The notes beneath the pieces are model-generated. The model saw only the letters and a program-made list of their open reading frames with translations. It did no database searches and was not told where the DNA came from. From NCBI RefSeq assembly GCF_003967035.1, contig NZ_AP018560.1, positions 767,001-831,000 of the forward strand: a stretch of 64,000 nucleotides of DNA, written 5' to 3'. This document shows, in pieces, positions 26,782 to 36,385 of the stretch. Every line of letters begins with the position of its first letter. Position 1 is the first letter of the stretch. The position numbers were made by a program, and so were the translations under genes. Origin of the DNA: Aerosticca soli. Its GTDB lineage: Bacteria; Pseudomonadota; Gammaproteobacteria; Xanthomonadales; Rhodanobacteraceae.

Positions 26782-29544
26782 TCAGTCCTCCTGTTTGCGG
26801 AGCAGCGCGGCGGCGCTCAGCAGAAGCACCGGCGCGGCCACCAGCAGCGGCACGAAGCTGCCGCGGAGATCGGCAAAGCCGAGCGCCTTGGAGAAGGTGC
26901 CGCGGGCGATGGTGAGAAAGTGCGTGGTCGGGTAGATCTCGCCGATGAAGCGGCCGACGCCTTCCAGCGAGGACACCGGATCGAGCATGCCGGAGAAATT
27001 GGCCGCCGGCAGCAGGGTGAGCACGGCGGTACCGAACAGCGCGGCGATCTGGCTGCGCATGAAGGTCGAGATGAGCAGCCCGAGGCCGGTGGAGGACCCC
27101 AGATACAGCAGCGCGCCGCAGGCCAGCGCCGGGAAGCTGCCCTTGAGCGGCACGCCGAACACGGTGACGGCCAGCAGGGTGAGCATCAGGAAGCTCACGA
27201 ACGAGAGCGCCAGATAGGGCAGCTGCTTGCCGAGCAGGAACTCCAGCCGCGTGGTCGGGGTGACGTAGAAGTTGGTGATCGAACCGATCTCCTTCTCGCG
27301 CACCACCGCCAGGGTGGCCAGCATGGCCGGGATCAGCATCAAGAGCATCGGGATCACTGCCGGCACCATCGCGATCAGGCTTTCCACGTCCGGGTTGTAG
27401 CGGAAGCGGGTCTCGATGGTCGCCGGCGTGGCCAGCGCGGCAGAGACGCCCGCCAGGCGCGCGCGGCTGGCCAGCCACTGCGCATGCAGGCCCTGCACGT
27501 AGCCGCGCACGGTTTCCGCGCGGGTCGGCATGGCGCCGTCGATCCAGGCGCCGATCTGCACCGGCCGGCCGTGGGCGAGGTCCGCGGCGAAGCGCGGCGG
27601 GATCTCGATGGCGAGGCTGAGCTCGCCCTCGCGCATGCGCCGGTCCAGTTCCTCGCTGCTGGTCAGTGGCGGCCGCTCGATGAAATAGCGCGAGCCGGAA
27701 ATGTTGAGCGTGTAGTCGTGGCTGAGCGCGGTCTGGTCACGATCGAGCACGGCAAAGCGCAGGTTCTCCACGTCCATGTTGATGCCGAAGCCCATCACGA
27801 ACATCAGGATCGCGCTGCCGGCCAGCGCCAGCGTCAGCCGGATCGGGTCGCGGCGCAGTTCCAGCGCTTCGCGGCGGGCATGGCTTGCCATGCGCCGGAA
27901 GTCGAACAGGCGTCGCAGGGCCGTGCCGGCGCGTCGCGGCGGCGTGGCCTTGAACGCATCGGCCGCTTCCGGCGGCGGTGCGATGCCGCTGCGCGAGGCC
28001 TCTTCCAGCAGGTCGATGAAGGCGTCTTCCAGGCTGTCCTTGCCGCGCTGGCGCTTGATCCCTTCGGGCGTGTCGGTGGCCAGCACGCGGCCGGCATGCA
28101 TCAGCGCCAGCCGGTCGCAGCGCTCGGCCTCGTTCATGAAATGGGTGGAGACGAAGATGGTCACGCCGTCGCGTCGGGAAAGCTCGCCGAGGATGCGCCA
28201 GAAGGCGTCGCGCGCGACCGGGTCCACGCCCGAGGTCGGTTCGTCCAGGATCAGGATCGGCGGCTGGTGGATCAGCGCCACCGCCAGCGAAAGCCGCTGC
28301 CGCTGACCCAGCGGCAGGCTGGAGGGCAGGCTGTCCAGGAAGTCGCCGAGCGCGAAGCGCTGCACGGTCGCCGCCACGCGCGCCGGAATCTGCTCGGCCG
28401 GGATGCGGAACAGCCGCGCGTGCAGTTCCAGGTTCTGGCGCACGGTGAGTTCTTCGTAGAGCGAGAAGAACTGCGACATGTAGCCGACCTGCGCACGGGT
28501 GGCGATGTCGTGCGGATCGACGCTGCGGCCGAATAGCCAGGCCTGGCCCTCGCTCGGCGGCAGCAGGCCGGTCAGCATCTTCATGGTGGTGGTCTTGCCG
28601 CAGCCGTTGGAACCCAGGAAGCCGAAGATCTCGCCGCGGCGGATGCGGAAGCTGACGTGGTCCACCGCGGTGAAGTCGCCAAAGCGCATGGTGAGGTCGC
28701 GCGCCTCGATCACCACTTCGCCGTCGTGGTCGGCGTCGCGCGGCGGGATGTGCACGGGCACGTGGCCGCGCCGCGCCTGCTCGGGCAGCAGCGCGATGAA
28801 GGCTTCCTCCAGGCTCGCGCTGCCGGTGCGCGCGAGCAATGCCTGCGGCGCGCCGGTCGCCAGCACGCGGCCGGCGTTCATCGCCGCCAGCCAGTCGAAC
28901 CGGGCGGCTTCGTCCATGTAGGCAGTGGCGACCAGCACGCTCATGCCCGCGCGTTCGGCGCGGATGGTGTCGATGAGCTCCCAGAACTGGCGTCGCGAGA
29001 GCGGATCGACGCCGGTGGTCGGCTCGTCCAGGATCAGGAAATCCGGGTCGTGCACCAGCGCGCAGCACAGCCCGAGCTTCTGCTTCATGCCGCCGGAGAG
29101 CTTGCCGGCAGGACGGTCCTTGAACGGCGCGAGCCCGGTGGCTGCGGTGAGCGTGTCGATCCGCCGCCGGCGTTCGGCCGCGTCGTGCCCGAACAGGCTG
29201 GCGAAGAAGTCGATGTTCTCGGCCACCGACAGGGTCGGATAGAGGTTGCGGCCCAGGCCTTGCGGCATGTAGGCGATGCGCGGGCCGCAGAGGCGGCGGT
29301 GTTCGGCATCGGCCATGTCGCCGCCGAGCACTTCGACGCGGCCTTCCTGGATGCGCCGCGCGCCGGACAGCAGCGCGAGCAGGCTGGACTTGCCCACGCC
29401 GTCCGGGCCGATCAGTCCGGCCATGCAGCCGGCGGGCACCGCCAGGTCCACGTGGTCGAGCGCGCGCACCTTGCCGTAGCTCAACCCGACGCCGCGCAGC
29501 GTGGCGACGGCACCCGCCGCGCGGGCAGACGCGGCCGTGGTCAT
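26782..29544 (-). CDS. rbbA: RbbA-like fused ABC transporter (two ATPase domains plus permease)
   Basis: A 920-residue fusion close to the length of E. coli RbbA. ATPase 1 (about 15-235) has Walker [10 protein letters not shown], signature LSGGMKQ and Walker [11 protein letters not shown]. ATPase 2 (about 255-490) has [10 protein letters not shown], an altered signature LPLGQRQ and [10 protein letters not shown]. An ABC-2 permease domain (about 545-915) with [20 protein letters not shown] follows. The start at 29544 overlaps the HlyD stop (ATGA). A longer open frame continuing to 30537 runs in another frame over the HlyD gene and is rejected. E. coli RbbA was reported to bind ribosomes; export seems the likelier role here. 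Confidence 0.9.
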   Translation of the reverse strand: MTTAASARAAGAVATLRGVGLSYGKVRALDHVDLAVPAGCMAGLIGPDGVGKSSLLALLSGARRIQEGRVEVLGGDMADAEHRRLCGPRIAYMPQGLGRNLYPTLSVAENIDFFASLFGHDAAERRRRIDTLTAATGLAPFKDRPAGKLSGGMKQKLGLCCALVHDPDFLILDEPTTGVDPLSRRQFWELIDTIRAERAGMSVLVATAYMDEAARFDWLAAMNAGRVLATGAPQALLARTGSASLEEAFIALLPEQARRGHVPVHIPPRDADHDGEVVIEARDLTMRFGDFTAVDHVSFRIRRGEIFGFLGSNGCGKTTTMKMLTGLLPPSEGQAWLFGRSVDPHDIATRAQVGYMSQFFSLYEELTVRQNLELHARLFRIPAEQIPARVAATVQRFALGDFLDSLPSSLPLGQRQRLSLAVALIHQPPILILDEPTSGVDPVARDAFWRILGELSRRDGVTIFVSTHFMNEAERCDRLALMHAGRVLATDTPEGIKRQRGKDSLEDAFIDLLEEASRSGIAPPPEAADAFKATPPRRAGTALRRLFDFRRMASHARREALELRRDPIRLTLALAGSAILMFVMGFGINMDVENLRFAVLDRDQTALSHDYTLNISGSRYFIERPPLTSSEELDRRMREGELSLAIEIPPRFAADLAHGRPVQIGAWIDGAMPTRAETVRGYVQGLHAQWLASRARLAGVSAALATPATIETRFRYNPDVESLIAMVPAVIPMLLMLIPAMLATLAVVREKEIGSITNFYVTPTTRLEFLLGKQLPYLALSFVSFLMLTLLAVTVFGVPLKGSFPALACGALLYLGSSTGLGLLISTFMRSQIAALFGTAVLTLLPAANFSGMLDPVSSLEGVGRFIGEIYPTTHFLTIARGTFSKALGFADLRGSFVPLLVAAPVLLLSAAALLRKQED

Positions 29545-30752
29545 TGCGGGACCTTGGCGGTCAGTTCCGGCGGCCAGGGCACGCGCGCGTCGAGCTTGAC
29601 GTAGGCCATGCCCGGCAGGCCGGTCTTGACCTGCGAGAGGTGGCGGCGCAGGAGCTCGGGATCGATCTGCGCCTTGACCCGGAACATGAGCTTCTCGCGC
29701 TCCTCCTGGGTTTCCACCGTCTTGGGCGTGAACTGCGCCACGTCCTCGACGAAGGAGATCCTGGCCGGGATCACGTATTGCGGAATCGCATCGAGCACCA
29801 GCCGCGCCTCGGCGCCGAGCGCCACACGTCCGGCCTGTTTGGTCGGCAGGAAGAAGGTCATGTAGACGTCGGAAAGGTCGACCATGTTGAGCACCGTGCC
29901 GCCGGCGGCCAGCACTTCGCCCGGCTGCGCCACGCGGTACTGCACGCGGCCGTCGCGCGGCGCCTTGAGCAGGCTGTCGTCGATGTCGGCCTGGATGCTG
30001 CGCAGCGAGGCCTCGGCCGCCACCACGGCCGAGCGCGCATCGACCACCTGGGTCTGCGCCTGGTTGATCGCGCCTGCCGCGGCCACCGCCTGGGCCTGCG
30101 CGGCGGCGACCGCGGCGCGGGCCGCCTCGAAACTGGCCTGGTCGTTGTCCACCGTCGAGCGCGGCACGTAGCCCTTGGGCGCGAGTTCCAGGCTGCGGGC
30201 GAGCTGCTTGCGTGCCGCCTCGAGTTCGGCCTTGCGCTGGGCGACGGTGGCGTCGGCGGCCTTCTTCTCGGCCGTGCGCTGCCTGACCAGGGTGAGCGCG
30301 GTGTCCACCGCGATGCGCGCCCGCTGGACCTGGGCCTGGGCCTGCTCGCGCTGGGCCTCGAGCACGGCGGTATCCATCTTCGCCACCGGCTGGCCGGCCT
30401 GCACGAAGTCGCCCTCGTTGGCATAGATCTCCTTGACCCGGCCGGCGATCTTGGCGGCGATGTCGATCTCGATCGCCTCGATGCGGCCGTTGCCGCTGGC
30501 GATGCCCTCGGGCAGCCCCGCCGGGCGCAGCGCCCACCAGGCCGCAAACGCGCCGACGGCGACGAGCGCCAGCACCAGCCAGAGTACGCGCCGGCGGCGA
30601 CGCATCCGCGCGGTACGTGCCTGCGCCGCGGCGTCGGTGCCGGAGGTGCCGGACGTCTCGCGCACGTCGTCGTCGGCGGTGGGGCGCGAGGGGGCGGCCG
30701 GCGGATCGTTGGGGTCGTTGGCGGACGGATCCTGCGGATGATCGTTCTGCAT
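29541..30752 (-). CDS. yhiI: HlyD-family membrane fusion protein (YhiI-like)
   Basis: A 403-residue periplasmic adaptor. After a disordered cytoplasmic start (about 1-50, rich in Asp, Pro and Arg) there is one transmembrane helix at about 53-72 ([20 protein letters not shown]). Biotinyl-lipoyl halves ([20 protein letters not shown] and [20 protein letters not shown]) flank a long coiled coil (about 125-255), and a beta-barrel domain follows. It is the first gene of the operon and should link the ABC permeases to an outer-membrane channel, which is not encoded nearby. Confidence 0.92.
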   Translation of the reverse strand: MQNDHPQDPSANDPNDPPAAPSRPTADDDVRETSGTSGTDAAAQARTARMRRRRRVLWLVLALVAVGAFAAWWALRPAGLPEGIASGNGRIEAIEIDIAAKIAGRVKEIYANEGDFVQAGQPVAKMDTAVLEAQREQAQAQVQRARIAVDTALTLVRQRTAEKKAADATVAQRKAELEAARKQLARSLELAPKGYVPRSTVDNDQASFEAARAAVAAAQAQAVAAAGAINQAQTQVVDARSAVVAAEASLRSIQADIDDSLLKAPRDGRVQYRVAQPGEVLAAGGTVLNMVDLSDVYMTFFLPTKQAGRVALGAEARLVLDAIPQYVIPARISFVEDVAQFTPKTVETQEEREKLMFRVKAQIDPELLRRHLSQVKTGLPGMAYVKLDARVPWPPELTAKVPQ

Positions 30753-30999
30753 TGCACTCGTCTCATCGACGCCGCCTGGAGCGTCCGCTCCGCGGCATGT
30801 CCGCTCATGATGCCGCCTTTGCCGATCGCGTGTTTGACACCAATCAAAGCGGGTGCGCGTGCCGCCTCAAGGGGTCCCAGACGGTCATGGCCGCGGTGCG
30901 CGGCGCGGTGCGTCGCCCGCGGATCTTCATGTTTTCTAGAGCCCGGCGCGGCTAGTTTGCAGCGGCCGCACGCGCACTTTTGCGTGTCAAGGACAGCCC

Positions 31000-31365
31000 A
31001 TGCCAAACGCTACGACGCATGCCCGGGGCGCACTGGCGCTGACGCTCGCCGCCCTGGTCGGCTGCCTCATCGCCCTGTATGCCTACCTGATGCCGCTGAC
31101 CGGCGTGACCCATACCGTCGGCGCGCTGGCGGTCATCCTGAGCAGTCTCGTCCTCGCCGCCATCGGCCTCGCCCTGCGCACGGTGCATGGGCGTGGCCTG
31201 CGCAACACCTTGTATGCGGTGGCCCTGGTGCTGCTGCTCGGCGCGGTCTTCGCTGGTCTGCTGCTGCATCAGGGCTGGTTCTGCGCGGCCATGCTGGTCG
31301 GGCTGGCCGGCCTTGTCGCCGATATCGCCGGATCGCGTCGCCGCCCCCGCGATGCGGCTGTCTGA
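31000..31365 (+). CDS. Small four-helix membrane protein, possible anchor for the PQQ dehydrogenase
   Basis: A 121-residue hydrophobic protein with four predicted transmembrane helices (about 10-31, 38-59, 66-87 and 90-108) and an Arg-rich C-terminus. It lies 19 bases before a PQQ dehydrogenase that lacks its own membrane domain. In membrane glucose-type dehydrogenases (Gcd) a comparable hydrophobic region of about 150 residues is fused to the PQQ domain. I therefore suggest that it is a detached anchor or quinone-side subunit. The typical Gcd membrane motifs are not clear, so this rests mainly on position and shape. Confidence 0.6.
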   Translation: MPNATTHARGALALTLAALVGCLIALYAYLMPLTGVTHTVGALAVILSSLVLAAIGLALRTVHGRGLRNTLYAVALVLLLGAVFAGLLLHQGWFCAAMLVGLAGLVADIAGSRRRPRDAAV

Positions 31366-31384
31366 AACGCCAAGGATCGATGCC

Positions 31385-33340
31385 ATGGGTTCCCTCTTTT
31401 CCGGACGCCGCCTGGCGTCGCTGACGCTTCCGTTGCTGGCGTGGTTGCCCGCATTCGCGGCTGCGCAGGTCGCCTCCACCGCCCAACCGGGTCAGACCGC
31501 GGTGTGGGACAGCTTCCACGGTCAGCTCAGCGCGCAGAAATACAGCCCGCTCACGCAGATCGATGCGGACAACGTGGGCAAACTGGTGAAGGCTTGGGAA
31601 TACCACACCGGCGACGTCTCCGACGGTTCCGGCAAGCTGCCGGCGACGGTGTGGTCGGCCACGCCGATCTTCGCCAACGACACGCTCTACATCGGCACGC
31701 CGTTCTATCGGGTGATCGCGCTCGATCCGGGCAACGGCCATGTCAAGTGGATCTTCGACACGCACTCCCAGCGCAAGGCGCTCACCCAGCCGGTGCTGAA
31801 GACGCGCGGCGTGGCCTACTGGCAGGCCGCGCAGCCGGTGGCCGGGCAGCCGTGCCAGAAGATCGTCTACATGGGCACGATGGACGCGCGCCTGTTCGCG
31901 CTGGATGCCGACACCGGCAAACCCTGCGAGCAGTTCGCCGACCACGGCGTGCTCGACATCAACCAGTGGAACACCACCCACGCGAAATGGCCGCTGTCGG
32001 TGCTGCAGCCGCCGACCGTGGTCGGCGATCGCCTGATCCTGGGCTGGGCCGGGATGGACTGGGTCTACACCCAGGAGCCGCCCGGCACGGTGTTCGCGCT
32101 CGATGCGCGCACCGGGCGGCTGGAATGGACCTTCCAGGTGCTGTCCGAGGAGATGCGCAAGAAGAGCGGCACCGCCAACGTGTGGACGCACATGTCGGCC
32201 GATGCCGAGCATGGCCTGGTCTATCTGCCGGTGTCCTCGCCTTCGCCCAACTACTGGGGCGGCAACCGCACCGGGGACGTGCCGCTGGTCACCTCGACCA
32301 CCGCGCTCGACGTCAACACCGGCAAAGTGGTGTGGTCGCGCCAGTGGGTGCACCACGACCTGTGGGACTACGACATCAATGCCGCACCCACGCTGATGGA
32401 CATCACCGTCGACGGCCGGCGCATCCCGGCGCTCATGCAGTCGACCAAGATGGGTTTTCTGTTCGTGGTCAACCGGCTGACCGGCGAGGACGTGTGGCCG
32501 ATCGAAGAGCGCCCGGTGCCGCAGGGCGACGGCAGTGTGGTCGGCGAGAAATACGCCCCCACCCAGCCCTTCCCGACCCGGCCGGCGCCGCTGCTGGACC
32601 AGTCGCGCAAGCCCGAGATCTCGGCGCTCGCCGACGCGGTGGGCATGGGCCAGTGCTCGCGGCTGTGGAAGAAGCTGAGCTATGAGGGCATGTATACGCC
32701 ACCGACCACGCGAGGCGAGGGCACGCTGGCCTATCCCGACAGCGCCGGCGGCGTGCAGTGGGGCGGCGTGGCCTTCGACCCGGTCAGCCAGACCGCGGTG
32801 GTCAACGTGTCGCACATCGTGCAGTACGTGAAGCTGTTCGACCGCGCGACCTACGCCAAGGTCGCCAAGGGCGCCGGCAACGAGAGCGGCTTCGCGCCGC
32901 AGGAAGGCGCGCCCTACGGCATGCGCCTGGAAGTGGCCCTCAACTGGCTCGGCATGCCGTGCTGGAAACCGCCGTACGGCGAACTGGTGGCGATCGACAT
33001 GGGCAGCGGCCAGGTGAAGTGGCGTCGGCCGCTCGGCGCCTCGCAGCAGTACGGCTTCTTCATGCCCGAAAGCTGGGGCTCGCCGACCATCGGCGGCGCC
33101 GCGGTGACCGCCGGCGGCGTCATCTTCATCGGCGCCTCGATGGACGCCAAGGTGCGCGCTTACGCACTCAAGACCGGCAAGGAGCTGTGGTCGGACCAGG
33201 CGCAGGCGCCGGTGGTCGCCAATCCGGCGGTGTATGCCTACAAGGGCCGCGAATACGTCGCCTTCGTCGCCGGCGGCAACACCATCCTCAAAAAACAAGT
33301 CGGTGACCAGCTGGTGGTCTATACCCTGCCGGCGCCGTGA
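31385..33340 (+). CDS. Secreted PQQ-dependent dehydrogenase, glucose/quinate family
   Basis: A 651-residue quinoprotein. A signal peptide (about 1-27, ending AAA-Q) leads into an eight-bladed propeller. Family motifs include KYSPLTQIDADNVGKLVKAW near the start, GTPFYRVIALDPGNGHVKW, TRGVAYW, and near the end GGVIFIGASMDAKVRAYALK. Its size equals Gcd (about 800 residues) minus the membrane domain. It should oxidise a sugar or cyclic alcohol in the periplasm with PQQ as cofactor; the substrate cannot be told. No pqq synthesis genes are in the window. An in-frame extension back to 31187 overlaps the previous gene and lacks a signal peptide. Confidence 0.88.
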   Translation: MGSLFSGRRLASLTLPLLAWLPAFAAAQVASTAQPGQTAVWDSFHGQLSAQKYSPLTQIDADNVGKLVKAWEYHTGDVSDGSGKLPATVWSATPIFANDTLYIGTPFYRVIALDPGNGHVKWIFDTHSQRKALTQPVLKTRGVAYWQAAQPVAGQPCQKIVYMGTMDARLFALDADTGKPCEQFADHGVLDINQWNTTHAKWPLSVLQPPTVVGDRLILGWAGMDWVYTQEPPGTVFALDARTGRLEWTFQVLSEEMRKKSGTANVWTHMSADAEHGLVYLPVSSPSPNYWGGNRTGDVPLVTSTTALDVNTGKVVWSRQWVHHDLWDYDINAAPTLMDITVDGRRIPALMQSTKMGFLFVVNRLTGEDVWPIEERPVPQGDGSVVGEKYAPTQPFPTRPAPLLDQSRKPEISALADAVGMGQCSRLWKKLSYEGMYTPPTTRGEGTLAYPDSAGGVQWGGVAFDPVSQTAVVNVSHIVQYVKLFDRATYAKVAKGAGNESGFAPQEGAPYGMRLEVALNWLGMPCWKPPYGELVAIDMGSGQVKWRRPLGASQQYGFFMPESWGSPTIGGAAVTAGGVIFIGASMDAKVRAYALKTGKELWSDQAQAPVVANPAVYAYKGREYVAFVAGGNTILKKQVGDQLVVYTLPAP

Positions 33341-33389
33341 ACGAGGGATCGGTTCACTGCACTTGCGCTTTCCCGCCGTGCGAGGCCGC

Positions 33390-33653
33390 TCAGCGCGACT
33401 GCGCGGCGTCGTAGACGCAGGCCAGGACCGAGGCCGCGGCGGCGTAGAGCGTGGGCGGGATGTCCTCGCGCAGCCGCAGCGCGGCGAGCACGCCGGCGAT
33501 CTGCGGATCCTGATGCAGCGGCAGGCCGAGCGCGCGGGCGCGCGCGAGCAGCATGTCCAGCGCCTCGGGACGCAGCGTGCCGACCGGCTCCTGGGTCGGG
33601 CCGGCCAGGCGCAGGGTGACGCGGCGTTGCGGCGATGGCAGCGGCGTGCTCAT
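33390..33653 (-). CDS. FhlB: stand-alone FlhB C-terminal-like protein
   Basis: An 87-residue protein resembling only the part of FlhB that follows the NPTH cleavage site (EALDMLLARARALGLPLHQD, then LREDIPPTLYAAAASVLACV). It has no NPTH motif and no membrane helix. Such FlhB-like fragments (FhlB, FlhX) are known from other flagellated bacteria and can replace the cleaved FlhB domain. The start at 33653 overlaps the stop of a FliK-like gene (TCATG on the plus strand), so the two are coupled. They share a FliA promoter at 34865-34891. Confidence 0.85.
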   Translation of the reverse strand: MSTPLPSPQRRVTLRLAGPTQEPVGTLRPEALDMLLARARALGLPLHQDPQIAGVLAALRLREDIPPTLYAAAASVLACVYDAAQSR

Positions 33654-34810
33654 GCCGTGGCCTTGAACAGCAGGCCGCCGGCGCGTTGCGGCCCGTGCGG
33701 CAGACCGGTCTGGCAGCTCAGCTGGTCGAGCAGCAGTCCGCAGGCGGCCAGACGCTGGCGCAGCGCGGGGAACTGGCGCTCCAGCCGTTCGGCGGTGTCG
33801 CCGCGCTCGGCCCACAGGCGCACGCCAAGGCGCAGGTCGCGCAGGTGCAGCTCACCCTGCACCGGCCCCAGGGGCGGCAGGTCGATGGAAAAACCCAGCG
33901 TCCAGGCGCCGCCGCCCTCCTCGGCACGGCCGAAGGCCAGATGCAGCTGCAGGACATCGCGGCCGCCCTCGCCCTGGACGGGAATCTCGATCATCCACGC
34001 CGTGGCCTGGGTGTTGTCCAGCTGTGCCACCTCCAGGCGTGCCAGTGCGGCGCGCACATCGCCGTGCAGACGCTCGATCAGGGCATCGATGCCTTCGCTC
34101 TCCAGCAGCTCCAGCGGCGTCGGCTGACGCGCCTGCGGAGGCTGCAGGCCGCGCTGCTGCAGCGGCGGCGGCGTTTCGGCGCCGCGGGCGGGCGGGCGCG
34201 CCGGCGCATGCGGCTCCAGCGTGGCGGCCAGGCGCAACAGCGCGGCCTTCCAGTCGTCGGTGGCCAGGGCCGCGAGATCCGTGCGCGGCTGGGCGAGCTG
34301 GGCCTCCAGAAACAGTCCGCTGCGGGCGATGGCCTCGCGCAGCCCCTCGCCGCGGGTGATCTCCTCCGGCAGGCGCACGGCGTGGTCGAGCACGGCCAGC
34401 GCCTCACGCAGCGGGGCAGGCAGCTGGCGCAGCTGCGGCCGGCGGGACAGCGCATCGAGCGTGGACAAAAGCGGCGCGTAGCCGTTCTGCTGCGGCAACC
34501 GCTCGCGCAGGGCGCGGTAGACGATCGGATCGCTGCCGCCGGTGCCCAGGATCTCCAGCAGCGGCTGTCCGCCCAGGCTCTGCACGCGCACCTGGAACTG
34601 CGGCGGCAATTGACCGTTGGCCAGCTGCTGGCCCGGAGGCGGTTCGGCTTCCACCGTCAGCCCGCCGATCTCGAGCACCAGCAGACCGCGATCGTTGAGC
34701 CCCAGCGGTCGCGCGGCCAGCACCGCGCCGATGCGCCAGCTCTCGGCGCTGCTGCCAGCGGCCGCGCCGGCCCAGGTCAATGCGGCCAGGCTGGTCGGTT
34801 GAATGATCAC
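33650..34810 (-). CDS. Second FliK-like hook-length control domain protein
   Basis: A 386-residue protein ending in a FliK-type domain (about 290-375: ATAWMIEIPVQ, then LPPLGPVQGELHLRDLRLGV and LRQRLAACGLLLDQLSCQTG). The N-terminal part is variable, with ALTWAGAAAG and VLAARPLGLNDRGLLVLEIG. It is quite unlike the FliK at 7758-8894. GAGGAGG lies 8 bases before the ATG. It overlaps the FhlB gene and has a FliA promoter, so a late role at the FlhB switch or in another exported part is likely. The exact role is unknown. Confidence 0.85.
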   Translation of the reverse strand: MIIQPTSLAALTWAGAAAGSSAESWRIGAVLAARPLGLNDRGLLVLEIGGLTVEAEPPPGQQLANGQLPPQFQVRVQSLGGQPLLEILGTGGSDPIVYRALRERLPQQNGYAPLLSTLDALSRRPQLRQLPAPLREALAVLDHAVRLPEEITRGEGLREAIARSGLFLEAQLAQPRTDLAALATDDWKAALLRLAATLEPHAPARPPARGAETPPPLQQRGLQPPQARQPTPLELLESEGIDALIERLHGDVRAALARLEVAQLDNTQATAWMIEIPVQGEGGRDVLQLHLAFGRAEEGGGAWTLGFSIDLPPLGPVQGELHLRDLRLGVRLWAERGDTAERLERQFPALRQRLAACGLLLDQLSCQTGLPHGPQRAGGLLFKATA

Positions 34811-34864
34811 TCGGGCCTCCTCATGCGGTCCCGCGCGAGCGCCCGGTTGCGGGCATTCGCATCG

Positions 34865-34891
34865 CTATCGGCCCGGCAGGCAGGAACTTGA
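34865..34891 (-). promoter_or_regulatory. FliA (sigma-28) promoter of fliK2-fhlB
   Basis: On the minus strand TCAAGTTC is followed by 11 bases and GCCGATAG. That is TCAA-N15-GCCGATA, an excellent match to the FliA consensus (TAAAGTTT-N11-GCCGATAA). Transcription would start near 34858, leaving a leader of about 48 bases. The same TCAAGTTC -35 sequence occurs at 48910-48917. Confidence 0.82.
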
Positions 34892-34940
34892 ACGCCGCCG
34901 GACACCCCGACCGATGATGCCCTTTTGGGGATGACCTTTT

Positions 34941-36284
34941 TCAGTCCAGCCGATGGCCTTCCGTTTCCGGCAGCAGCCAGGCCATGCACAGTGTGCTGAG
35001 CAGGAAGACGTTGATGAATGCGGTGATCGTGCCGAAGCCGGCGCCGGCGGCCACCATCGCCCCGATCGCGCTCGGTGCGGCGATGTTGGCCAGCCGCTGG
35101 GCCAGGGTGCCCAGGCCGTAGCCCAGCGTGCGCGAGGCGGTGGGATAGAACTCGCCCATCCAGGTGTCCCACACGCCCCAGGCGCCCTGGCTGAAGAACA
35201 CCATGGCGAAATTGCCCGCATAGAGCATCGGCAGGTTGTGTGCCCCGGCGAAGACGAAGCCGGCCACCGTGGCCAGGCCGACATAGGCGACCATCACCGA
35301 GCGCCGGCCGTAGCGGTGCGTGAGCCAGGCGGCGCTGACATAGCCTGGAATCATCCAGAGCGCCGAAAGCACGATGAAACCGTAGCTTTCCGGCAGGCTG
35401 AGCCCGCGTTGCTCGAGCAGGGTCGGCAGCCAGGTCTGCAGGCCCCAATAGCCCCAGGCGAAGGCGAAGTTGAGCAGGCACTGCAGTGCGGTGATGCGGC
35501 CCAGCGTGCCGTGCAGGACTTCGCGCAGCCGCACATGCCGGACCGGTTCCACGTACAGCGGTGCGTCCGGCAGACGGGCGCGGCCGGCGGCCAGGCGCTG
35601 CAGCACGGCGCGCGCCGCCTCGCCGCGGCCGGCACCGGCCAGCCAGTAGGGCGATTCGGGCACCAGCGCGCCGACCACGAGCAGCCACAGCGCGGCCAAT
35701 GAGCTGACGCCGATGATCCAGCGCCAGCCGTGGCCGGCCCACAGCACCGACACCGCGAGCGCGCACAGCATGCCGATCGGCCAGCCGGTGGCGAGAAACA
35801 CCGAGGCCGGCCCGCGCACGCGTACCGGCAGGAGTTCCTCGAAGTAGGGGAAAGTGACCACCATCATGCCGGCGGCGGCGAAACCGGCCAGCAGCCGCAG
35901 TGCATACAGGGCGGCATAGTCCGGCGCGAAAGCGCTGAGCAGCGAGAGCGCGCCGTAGCAGCCCATGCTCCACATCAGGCAGCGCTTGCGGCCGATCCAG
36001 TTGCCGATGCGTCCCCATACCAGCGCGCCGAGCGCCATGCCGACGAAGATGGCGCCGATCAGATTGCCGAGCGCGAGCGGACTGAGTGCGAAATCCGCGC
36101 GCAGCGAGGCGCTGGCGTAGACGATGATCATCGACTCCCAGGCGTCGATGACGAAGACGAAGAACAGCGCCAGGCAGCTCTTGACGTGCTCGCGGGTGAA
36201 CGGGAAATCGGCGAACACCTCGCCCACGCTGACGCCGGCGGCCGGTGCGGGGGCGGACTCGATGGCGGCGGCGCGGGGTTCCAA
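34941..36284 (-). CDS. MFS transporter, metabolite:proton symporter type
   Basis: About 447 residues with twelve predicted transmembrane helices. The MFS loop 2-3 motif appears as GALVWGRIGNWIGRKRCLMW, and loop 8-9 as HRYGRRSVMV. It resembles bacterial sugar- or acid-proton symporters. The start is uncertain, as no ATG is available in frame after the hyuB stop. TTG at 36284, with GGAA upstream, is used here; GTG codons near the first helix are alternatives. It is the last gene of the SnoaL-hyuA-hyuB-MFS unit and probably imports the compound handled by HyuAB. An overlapping longer open frame reaches into hyuB in another frame and is not coding. Confidence 0.85.
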   Translation of the reverse strand: MEPRAAAIESAPAPAAGVSVGEVFADFPFTREHVKSCLALFFVFVIDAWESMIIVYASASLRADFALSPLALGNLIGAIFVGMALGALVWGRIGNWIGRKRCLMWSMGCYGALSLLSAFAPDYAALYALRLLAGFAAAGMMVVTFPYFEELLPVRVRGPASVFLATGWPIGMLCALAVSVLWAGHGWRWIIGVSSLAALWLLVVGALVPESPYWLAGAGRGEAARAVLQRLAAGRARLPDAPLYVEPVRHVRLREVLHGTLGRITALQCLLNFAFAWGYWGLQTWLPTLLEQRGLSLPESYGFIVLSALWMIPGYVSAAWLTHRYGRRSVMVAYVGLATVAGFVFAGAHNLPMLYAGNFAMVFFSQGAWGVWDTWMGEFYPTASRTLGYGLGTLAQRLANIAAPSAIGAMVAAGAGFGTITAFINVFLLSTLCMAWLLPETEGHRLD

Positions 36285-36385
36285 GGGTGTCGGTTCCAGG
36301 CGTGGGCGGAAAGGGCGTGGCGTCGACGGCCAGTCAGGCGCCGGATCCGTCTGTGGCGGAGTGGCCTTCCGTGGCCGCGTGGTTT

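Noticed and set aside
26782-30537. A single open frame of about 1250 codons joining the HlyD region to the RbbA-like gene
   Set aside because: The first about 330 residues are a shadow of the HlyD gene in another frame. The RbbA-like protein begins at the ATG overlapping the HlyD stop.
33337-33357. GTGAAC..GTTCAC hairpin at the PQQ dehydrogenase stop as a terminator
   Set aside because: A 6-bp stem overlapping the stop codon with no T-run; insufficient.
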